A stretch of 64,000 nt of DNA from Synchiropus splendidus. Lineage: Eukaryota > Chordata > Actinopteri > Syngnathiformes > Callionymidae. A program made the translations under genes and the position numbers. Shown here in pieces: positions 57,014 to 64,000 of this stretch; the first letter of the stretch is position 1; each line of letters starts with the position of its first letter. Below the pieces are notes generated by a model. The model had not been told where the DNA came from. It was given only the letters and a program-made list of their open reading frames with translations, and did no database searches. The stretch lies in contig NC_071343.1 of NCBI RefSeq assembly GCF_027744825.2, positions 9,384,866-9,448,865 of the forward strand, in the 5' to 3' direction.

Positions 57014-58057
57014 ACAATTACTGATTTACCTAATAATATGGAGTGGATTTGTGACTATGCTTTGTTGAGACTGAATACCAGGCGACCAGAGAATGCTCTC
57101 ATGTTTGAGATCTTCACGATTGTTACCTAACTGCTGAGCATCTAACGTGTCAGAGCAGAATATGTATCCCAATTTGAGTCACTAAAAATGAAGTAGATGG
57201 CCACAGAGAGGGGGAATTCCATGGTGTGGTAGAGTGGGTCGCTGGTTTGTTGAAGGATCATGTTGTGCACCTCCTTTTAGTCGCCACGTTCACGTCAGGG
57301 CTTCAGAGGAACAAACTTCTCTTCCTTTGTTACACGAAAGGGAGACTCCATTTTGTTTTCCCGAGCCGAGCCCGCACCTTTGATGGGAACCCTGTTGAGT
57401 ATCTGTGCGTTCATGTTTTCTGTTGGATGTCAGAGCATGAAAATGCTCCTCCATCTGCCATCCTTCATGTAACTTAGCCACAACTCTGGTCCCTTATGAA
57501 ACTGTGTTGTGATGATAATGAGAACTCTCCACCAGCAAGCCCTCTTTAAGTGTTGCCTTTGATCTCCGGCTAATTCTGCTAATTAAGAGTGCAAAATGCT
57601 AACTCAACATGGAAATTCAGCCTATATGATCACGTCCTTTTCTCTAGCTATGGATACATAGGCGCTTCAGAGACAAAGTAAACTCATCATTACTCAGTGT
57701 ACAGGATTCATGATGTCAACTTCGGCGTCCACATGGACAAACACATACACACGCTTCATTTGCAAACACCTCTTTATGAGCAAAGCAGATGGCATTGTTT
57801 CAGTCAACACAACCTCATCATTCAGAGCAAAGAAACAAGTTTGTAGGACATGAGACTAGTCTTGCATCCATGACCTCAGCAAACACAGGGAGGCTGCTGG
57901 CGGCATATTTTGGGTGTTCTACGGGTGCACCAGTTGCCTGGCCGATTCCAATGCCGCACCAAATGAACAATAATAACCATCATTTTTGTTGAGCAAATCT
58001 ATAAAATAACATTGAGATCTTCAATTATTGGTTATTTTGTGATGTTTTGGTTCATGA
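57014..58057. other. Single-copy DNA, nothing recognised
   Basis: An 83-codon plus-strand frame at 57226-57477 and its opposite shadow have no motif. No repeat family is identified. Confidence 0.4.
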
Positions 58058-58136
58058 CAGCACTTTATTCCAAAGCACTTTCTTAGTTGGTGGGATCCCC
58101 ACTGACCATGGCTATAAAGTTGATTCTGATTCTGAA
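58058..58136 (+). mobile_element. 3' tail of the Rex1/L2-type LINE
   Basis: CAGCACTTTATTCCAAAGCA, CTTTCTTAGTTGGTGGGATC and CCCACTGACCATGGCTATAA are followed by AGTTGATTCTGATTCTGA. The tail closely matches the copy at 56919, only about 1.1 kb away, in the same orientation. Confidence 0.82.
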
Positions 58137-58708
58137 AACATGTTTCCTCCCACAATGGAAACTGAATAAAACAGTTCTTGTTGTCATCTGACTGGCAGCT
58201 TCTTTTTATATCCGCCACATGTACGGCAAAGCTAAGCGAGCGCTAACAATACAAGGACCCGGTAGAGTTGACTCAATGTCTATAATGAAAACGTTGGAGG
58301 TTCGCTGCAGTTAGCATTAGTATTGAATACCACTTATAATAGTATGGTAACCAAACAACAGGCATAAAGCATAATTTTGAATTTTTCTGCATGTCCCAGA
58401 TGGATTTTGACGACCCTGCATGAAAAGGAGTGAAATAATAATAAATGAGCTCTTTCGCCAATATTATGTAAAAATAAAATACAAATTAACAAAAAAATAA
58501 ATAAATTAAAAATAAAAAAATCAGTGATAGTCACATTTAAAAATACACACATCTGAAGTTTTCATCACAGTTATGAGGTAACTTTTGAAAAAAGTTATCA
58601 AAGCACAGGAGATTGGAATGAAAAAGATGGAAATAATAAATATCTGCAGTAGTAGTCAAACTTCCAAAACACTGTGTTCAAGCCAAAAGGGTCTTATCAT
58701 TAAGAAGA
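58137..58708. other. AT-rich single-copy DNA, nothing recognised
   Basis: AAATAAATTAAAAATAAAAA low-complexity sequence lies near 58488-58518. No coding or repeat family call is possible. Confidence 0.4.
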
Positions 58709-58729
58709 TATATATATATATATATATAT
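58709..58729. repeat. Short (TA)n run
   Basis: A pure AT alternation of about 21 bases lies directly upstream of the LINE fragment. Confidence 0.95.
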
Positions 58730-58734
58730 GAATA

Positions 58735-58884
58735 GAGTGTGAAGCGGCCGGGATGAGGCCATGGTTCTCGACCGGAACACGGTGGTTTGCTCTCTCCAGG
58801 TCGGTGGAGAGTTCTTGCCTCAAGTGGCGGAGTTTAAGTATCTCGGGGTCTTGTTCTCGAGTGAGGGAAAAAGGGAGCGTGCGA

Positions 58885-58886
<2 letters not shown>
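58735..58886 (+). pseudogene. LINE reverse-transcriptase fragment
   Basis: From 58761 the frame reads MVLDRNTVVCSLQVGGEFLP and continues QVAEFKYLGVLFSSEGKRER. VGGE..LPQV.EFKYLGVLF.SEG is the familiar stretch following the catalytic domain in a very abundant fish non-LTR retrotransposon polyprotein. The fragment is about 50 codons. It ends abruptly at the TA array (58888) where the family normally continues with a basic EREIDRRIG-type stretch, so the array or the MITE insertion broke it. Clade not assigned. Confidence 0.8.

Positions 58887-58947
<61 letters not shown>
58887..58947. repeat. (TA)n microsatellite between LINE fragment and MITE
   Basis: A pure TA alternation of about 60 bases, whose last TA serves as the left target dinucleotide of the MITE starting at 58948. 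Confidence 0.97.
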
Positions 58948-58950
<3 letters not shown>

Positions 58951-59449
58951 TGGTACCTCGGTTCTCGCCCACAATCCGTTCCAGACGGCCGTTCGAGAAG
59001 TGAATTGTTTGAAATCTGAATCGATTTTTCCTATTACAATGAATGGAAAAAGAACTAATGCGTTCCAAGCCTTAAAACAGGCTTTTGTAGGAGTGAATGT
59101 AGAGCGTCTGCTGCAGGTGGCTGTTCCTCTATGTGTGTGGCCGCTGCATGTGGGAGGGGTTGCCGAGTGAGTGACGTCTCTCCAGAAGTGAAGAGGTGCC
59201 CGGTGCGTGTCCAGCTCTGAATGTGCGCTTCTGTGCAGTTTGGCTGTGACAAAGTCATAAACCAAGTAACACTCTGTCCCAGACTCGCCTCATCCCTGTC
59301 CCAGCTCCAGCCCACAACAGGACATCAAACCCTGGAGTGTGCGCTCCAGCCTCGGAGGTGTGGAGAGCGAGCACCTCCCCTGTGACACTCTACCACGGTC
59401 CAGTGCGGAGACAGGAAAGGTTTTACACCTCAATATGAAGAAAAAACAG

Positions 59450-59451
<2 letters not shown>
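58948..59451 (+). mobile_element. Tigger/pogo-like MITE, copy 3, right end replaced by a TA array
   Basis: The left end reads CAGTGGTACCTCGGTTCTCG. The body follows the copy at 9964 through GAAGAAAAAACAGTCA, then stops at a TA array where the other copies continue GTAAATGTAGCTAACGGG. It has an additional TGCGCTCCAGCCTCGG at about 59340-59356. The right third and right terminus are missing. Minus-strand frames of 143 and 86 codons are repeat shadows also seen at 9941 and 63454. Confidence 0.9.

Positions 59452-59525
<74 letters not shown>
59452..59525. repeat. (TA)n microsatellite at the broken end of the MITE
   Basis: A pure AT alternation of about 74 bases replaces the right part of the MITE. 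Confidence 0.97.
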
Positions 59526-59527
<2 letters not shown>

Positions 59528-60337
59528 ATTTGATGGGACAAATGGCACTTAAAACTGTAAACCTAAAAATGATCACAGCACATCACATAATCTGAAACTG
59601 ATTCATTGCAGCTAATTGGGAAGAAGAGTTTATTTCTGTCTGACACAGCTCTGTACACATTAATGGCAATTACACAACAATTTGTGGAGCAGCAAATGAA
59701 GTAAGTCGTCCTCGCTGAGGAGAAAGTGAATTTTTAAGAACACAAGTGGCCCTCAACCGAATTTGCAGTCACACACGCGCAGGGTTTGATTGGTTCCTGG
59801 GAGTAATCAATATTAATCACACCCACCACAACAACTCGAGTTTAAGGCTCCGCTCCGCTGACACAAACACCCCGTGGTCACGTCTTGTTCCCATCACGCT
59901 AAATTGTGATTAGCAAACTGGCCGGATACAACAGGTTGAGCAAGCGGGGCTGTTGCCAGCCCAACACAAGAGTATTGATTCCAACAAAGAGGTCGGACAC
60001 AAACAAACAATGCTGAGTCGGGAGGATTTCTAGTTCTCCATTGCTCCACTTTTGTCTTATTTAAGGAATGATACGGAAGCGATGGAGGAGTGCATTTGAC
60101 ACAACACAGCCAGGGGATCTCATGCCAATCGGAGCATGGCCTTTTAGCTGAGCACTCTGTCAGAGATGCCAGTTTGATGGACAACGCTCGTCCGAGTGAC
60201 ATCTCTCCAGAGTGTAAAAAAAGTGAAACATCAGTTAGAAAAAGGAAAGAACTGAAGCAGCTGGTGAGAGCTGCTTGAATATGAAAACATGGATTTTTAT
60301 TTCAATATATTTGTTTTTGTGTCACGCTAATGTGTAG
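59526..60337. promoter_or_regulatory. Candidate conserved non-coding region
   Basis: The block at 59560-60010 is repeat-free with CAGCTAATTGGGAAGAAGAG, ACATTAATGGCAATTACACA, GAGTAATCAATATTAATCAC and GCTAAATTGTGATTAGCAAA. Such density of TAAT/ATTA cores is typical of homeodomain-bound enhancers. A 102-codon minus-strand frame (59894-60202) has no motif. Judged by texture only. Confidence 0.35.
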
Positions 60338-61076
60338 GGTATGGAAGATAAGCTGGAGAGGTGGAGGTTTGCCTGAGAAAGGAGAGGGATGAAGGTTAGC
60401 CGCAGTAAGACGGAATACATGTGTGTGAATGAGAGGGAGCCAAGTGGACAGGTGAAGTTACAGGATGCTGAGATAAAGAAGGTGGTGGATTTTAAGTACT
60501 TAGGCTCAACTGTCCAGGGCGATGGAAAGTGTGAGAAAGAGGTGAAGAAGCGGGTGCAGGCAGGATGGAATCATTGGAGAAAAGTCTCAGGAGTGATGTG
60601 TGACAAGAGGGTGTCAGCAAGGACGAAAGGGAAAGTGTGGTGAGGCCAGCAATGTTGTATGGTTTGGAAACAGTGGCACTGAGGAAAAGACAGGAGGCAG
60701 AGCTGGAGGTAGCAGAGATGAAGATGCTGAGCTTCTCTCTGGGAGTGAGCAGGATGGATAGGATCAGGAAGCAGTAGATCAGAGGGACAGCACATGTCAG
60801 GTGTTTAGGAGACAAAGTCAGAGAGGCTTGATGGATATGGTTTGGACATGTACAGAGGAGAGAGAGAGCCAGTACATTGGTAGGAAGATGTTGAGGTTGG
60901 AACTGCCAGGCAGAAGGTGGAGAGGAAGGACAAAGAGGAGATTGATGGAGGTGGTGAAGGAGGACATGAGGTTCGTAGGTCTGAGAGAAGAGGAAGCAGA
61001 GGACAGGGTGAGATGGAGGAAGATGATCTGCTGTGGCCACCACTGAAGGGAGAAGCCAAAAGAGAAAGAAGACAAA
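60338..61076 (+). pseudogene. RTE-clade LINE, 5'-truncated, frameshifted C-terminal polyprotein
   Basis: In sequence order the frames read MEDKLERWRFA-stop-ERRG, then MKVSRSKTEYMCVNEREPSG, VDFKYLGSTVQGDGKCEKEV and KKRVQAGWNHWRKVSGVMCD up to a stop at 60641-60643. After a frame change come VRPAMLYGLETVALRKRQEA and ELEVAEMKMLSFSLGVSRMD, then FGHVQRRE, then IGRKMLRLELPGRRWRGRTK and RRLMEVVKEDM ending at 61044-61046. This is the region after the reverse-transcriptase catalytic core of RTE-type elements of fish. The GAGAAGCCAAAAGAGAAAGA tail that follows is the expected 3' end. At least two frame changes and several stops make it non-functional. The endonuclease and catalytic RT domains are absent. 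Confidence 0.88.
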
Positions 61077-61486
61077 TGTGTTATGGTATATTTAGTGACC
61101 AATGATGTTCCTCGAATCACACTTTCAATTGTCTTCGGATATCAACTTCCTTGATCCACTTTGAAACAGTGTTTTCCGTTTGGCTGCTTTCCTCTTGTTC
61201 CAGCCCAAATTTGACGATGTCTCCTGCAGCTTTACTCTGACATTGTGACACAGTCGCCGATAAGCCCTTTCATCCGAGTGGAAGCCTGTGATTATACGTG
61301 CTTATGGGCTGCGATTACCGAGATCTTCATGCTGTTCAATTTTGAAACAGAAACAGGAGGTGTTAATGATGGAGCCATATGGTTCAACACTGGAGGAATT
61401 TGAATTTTATAGATTTCTGCCCATAGAAACCCAGTTTGCCTATCATTACAGTAGAACACTGTGGCACAAAATTGATCGTATCATGG
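61077..61486. other. Single-copy DNA, nothing recognised
   Basis: Unique sequence up to the TA array. The 154-codon frame that spans the array (61288-61752) is carried open by the TA repeat and is not credible. Confidence 0.45.

Positions 61487-61552
<66 letters not shown>
61487..61552. repeat. (TA)n microsatellite
   Basis: A pure AT alternation of about 65 bases. It reads as YIYIYI in both directions. Confidence 0.97.
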
Positions 61553-61554
<2 letters not shown>

Positions 61555-63467
61555 CTCACTGACATGATGTACACACATGCTGTTTTGGTGTCAGCTTGTT
61601 GGAACCTGTTGAAGATTGATGAGGAAAAGCTCTTCATTTCAGACCACCACCAGAGGATTTTCTGCTTCCAGAGTTCGAGTGAGTGGAAGGAAAAAAAAAC
61701 ATTGTATTGTATTCGGGTGCCATGCGATCAATTTGTACAGGAGCCATGTTGAGCGCCTCACAAATAGGAGTTGAACATTGGGAGTTGTGGCACCAGGTGA
61801 AAGGGAAACAACTTTTCCAGTGCAGAATTGAAAACAGCAGTGATAAAAACATCCTGCAGACGCTTGTGTGTCTGCGCTGTCCTGATTTCAGAAGGCAAGC
61901 TAGCTCATTGGACTTCCATCCCCTAAATCGAATGCAGTTTGTTAACAACAGAATCTTATTGGATTTTATCTTATTGGAAAAGAACAAAAAAAACTAATAT
62001 TTTTAGTAAAAAACTTGCTTCACAGAAATGCTCAAATTACCATTGTGAAATTGGCGTCTCTCTCTCTCTCCGTAAAACAAGCCGGATCTGACTCCCGACT
62101 GGCAGGTGCTGGTTAAACCTGTGTTGTCGGGGGCTGACATGCTGCAGTGGAGAGGTGTTGTTCAATACAGCACTTCACAGAATGCTGATCTGGGCTCACA
62201 CTGGACTGTGACTGCCGAACAGATAGGCTTCACCTCTCCAGGCACCTGCTGCACGGTCTTCTCACACGCCATGTGACCAGGCCGCTCGGTAATAAGCTGT
62301 TTAAAGAAACTGTTCTGCTGGCTTTGTCACCGAACTTCTGACTCGCTCACCGAATGCCATCGGGGCACTTTAGAATGAGCTCAACACCACCAGAAACACC
62401 ATACAGACTGCATAATTTTTTATCAGTTAGATGGCACATAAACTCATGACTTTGTCCCCAACATCCAGCCACTTCATTATTCTGCAGCGTCTTTGTGACA
62501 CAGCATGAAGCAGAGGCTCAGTGCAGTGTGTAAGCCCCTCAAGGGCCCTCAGTATTTCAGTTTCTCCATTAGGCTGATGAGGTTTGGCAGCTAAAGTTCC
62601 TACATTTTGCATTCCGCCATCACCGCTGGACCTAATTGGACCCACATCTCAACCCCTCATTGCAGGATAATTAGCTGGTAGCGTTCCTCACCTCCTCCAC
62701 AAACTACACTTAACGTGATGTCATTTCATTTCCATGCAATGTTACCAGTTTGTGTGGACAGCGAGAGCCTTATAAGATGTAGAATTAAACACCTTCCTGT
62801 GACCCTACAAGTGTTCGGCTTCATTCAGAATGTTGTCATTTAAACTTTATATCTCACTCCATGTTTGGAGGAAACATGTCATGCTCCAAGACAAACACCA
62901 TTATCTTGAAATAATGAGAGCAAATATCCACATTTTTTTGCAGCTGCTCCGTGATTCGTTTTCCCACCCGTGGCCGAGTCGGATATTTTCTTAAGTTACA
63001 CTGACAGATTGACGTTTCCCAGGCTGGAGGGCTCTGGTACAGGAATGTTTTATTCATCCGACTGACATGGCATTGCCTCCGAGCGAGACAGGAAGCAAGA
63101 ATGGTAGGTGACACGGGGAGTAAGAGCAGAGGATGGCGTTGTTGTGTTTATTGCTCTGATGATCCGACACGGCTCAGAGACAGCTGGGTGACACCCGCCG
63201 CTGTGCACGCAGAGGAAGGAGGATGCTCTTAGTTAGCATGGAGGGGAGATCAAAACACTGCTCTTTTGGGCTGCAAATATTGGAGCGCATCGCTTGTCAC
63301 ATGTCAATCACAAGGCTTATTTCACATTCTTTCAACGTGTGTCCATCAGGGCTGCGTTTTTTGGGTGAAACCATTTGATGAATTCTAGCAGTAGAGCATA
63401 CAGAGAATAAGTTACTGTATTGAACATGACCATTTCTTTGTTACCAATTTTACTCATTTAATAATAA
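61553..63467. other. Single-copy DNA, part possibly conserved
   Basis: Frames of up to 117 codons (61987-61634, minus) have no motif and overlap a plus-strand frame of similar length. A CT run lies at 62058-62071. The part at about 62640-63120 is repeat-free and balanced (GCAGGATAATTAGCTGGTAG, TGTAGAATTAAACACCTTCC) and might be regulatory. Confidence 0.35.
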
Positions 63468-63469
63468 TA

Positions 63470-64000
63470 CGGTGGTACCTCGGTTCTCGACCACAATCTG
63501 CTCCAGACGGCCGTTCAAGAAGCGATTTGTCCGAAATATGAATCGATTTTTCCCATTGCAATGAATGGAAAAAGAAATAATGCGTTCCAAGCCTTAAAAT
63601 AGTCTTTTGTAGGAGTGAATGTAGAGTGTCTGCTGCAGGTGGCTGTTCCTCTATGTGTGTGGCCGCTGCATGTGGGAGGGGTTGCCGAGTGAGTGACGTC
63701 TCTCCAGAAGTGAAGAGGTGCCCGGTGCGTGTCCAGCTCTGAATGTGCGCTTCTGTGCAGTTTGGCTGTGACAAACTCATAAACCAAGTCACGCTCTGTC
63801 CCAGACTCGCCTCATCCCTGTCCCAGCTCCATCAAACCCTGGAGTGGAGGTGTGGAGAGCGAGCACCTCCCCTGTGACACTCTACCACGGTCCAGTGTGG
63901 AGACAGGAAAGGTTTTACACCTCAATATGAAGAAAAAACAGCCAGTAAATGTAGCTAACGGGACACGTCTGCATACAGAGGCTCTGTTATACACAATAAC
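63470..64000 (+). mobile_element. Tigger/pogo-like MITE, copy 4, cut by the window end
   Basis: The left end reads CGGTGGTACCTCGGTTCTCG after a TA (63468-63469). The body follows copies 1 and 3 through AACAGCCAGTAAATGTAGCT and TCTGTTATACACAATAAC, where the window stops. It lacks the GCCCACAACAGGAC stretch found in copies 1 and 3. The right terminus should lie within about 200 bp beyond the window, judging by the 52842 copy. Confidence 0.9.

Noticed and set aside
58753..59265. Frames rich in YIYIYI on both strands
   Set aside because: They are held open by TA repeats, which have no stop codon in the ATA/TAT frames; they are artefacts. The non-repeat part near 58761 was kept as a LINE fragment.
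60492..61043. 183-codon minus-strand frame
   Set aside because: It is the antisense of the RTE LINE fragment. The sense strand carries the recognisable reverse-transcriptase-associated sequence, and the purine-rich coding strand leaves the complement open by composition.
61288..61752. 154-codon plus-strand frame
   Set aside because: It crosses a 65-base TA array, and the non-repeat parts on both sides show no motif.
1..64000. CRISPR array, operon, prophage or other bacterial-type system
   Set aside because: Tandem repeats here lack the repeat-spacer pattern, there are no long adjacent coding frames, and retroposon content shows a vertebrate genome.

Overview
The window looks like nuclear DNA from a teleost fish, in a gene-poor stretch (intergenic or a very large intron). 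Three things point to a fish: the 3' end of a Rex1/L2-type LINE whose last codons read DPSHPGH..LPSGRR..SFFPSAVRLLN, an RTE-clade LINE fragment reading VSRSKTEYMCVNERE..VRPAMLYGLETVALRKRQEAELEVAE, and a retroposon tail ending in GATGGATGGATGG that is typical of fish genomes. Short-TSD DNA-transposon relics and many di-, tetra- and pentanucleotide arrays fit the same picture. I cannot name the species or a neighbouring gene.

I found no host protein-coding gene, exon, tRNA, rRNA or snRNA that I can support. Open reading frames are short, lack recognisable domains, and often overlap repeats: ATCC arrays read as [10 protein letters not shown] arrays as YIYIYI, and one MITE family gives the same conserved pseudo-protein in four places. 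The only recognisable coding content is broken LINE reverse-transcriptase sequence.

Layout. 1-4252: two related ATCC/ATCT satellite arrays separated by single-copy DNA and a pair of fold-back elements. 4253-9860: mostly featureless, with a strong palindromic MITE at 8076-8328. 9866-10650: a TA array next to a Tigger/pogo-like MITE. 10650-25130: mostly single copy, with a fold-back element (14882-15146), an antisense LINE relic, a clean TA-flanked MITE (18234-18528) and regions that look like conserved non-coding elements. 25134-25549: a second copy of the fold-back family. 27861-45500: LINE tails, hAT-like relics and more candidate regulatory DNA. 48819-49292: TTTTA arrays and a tandem repeat of about 160 bp. 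50701-51897: a roughly 0.6 kb tandem duplication whose units each begin with a near-perfect hairpin element. 52638-53690: a hAT-like relic with a complete 451 bp Tigger-like MITE nested in it. 56158-64000: small hAT element, LINE tails, LINE/TA/MITE junction, RTE LINE fragment and another MITE cut by the window end.

The window is best read as a record of nested transposition and satellite growth set between AT-rich single-copy segments that may hold developmental enhancers. The most unusual items are the fold-back families at 14882/25134/37766 and 50701/51327/54947, the tandem duplication bounded by the latter, and the repeated association of the Tigger-like MITE with TA arrays.
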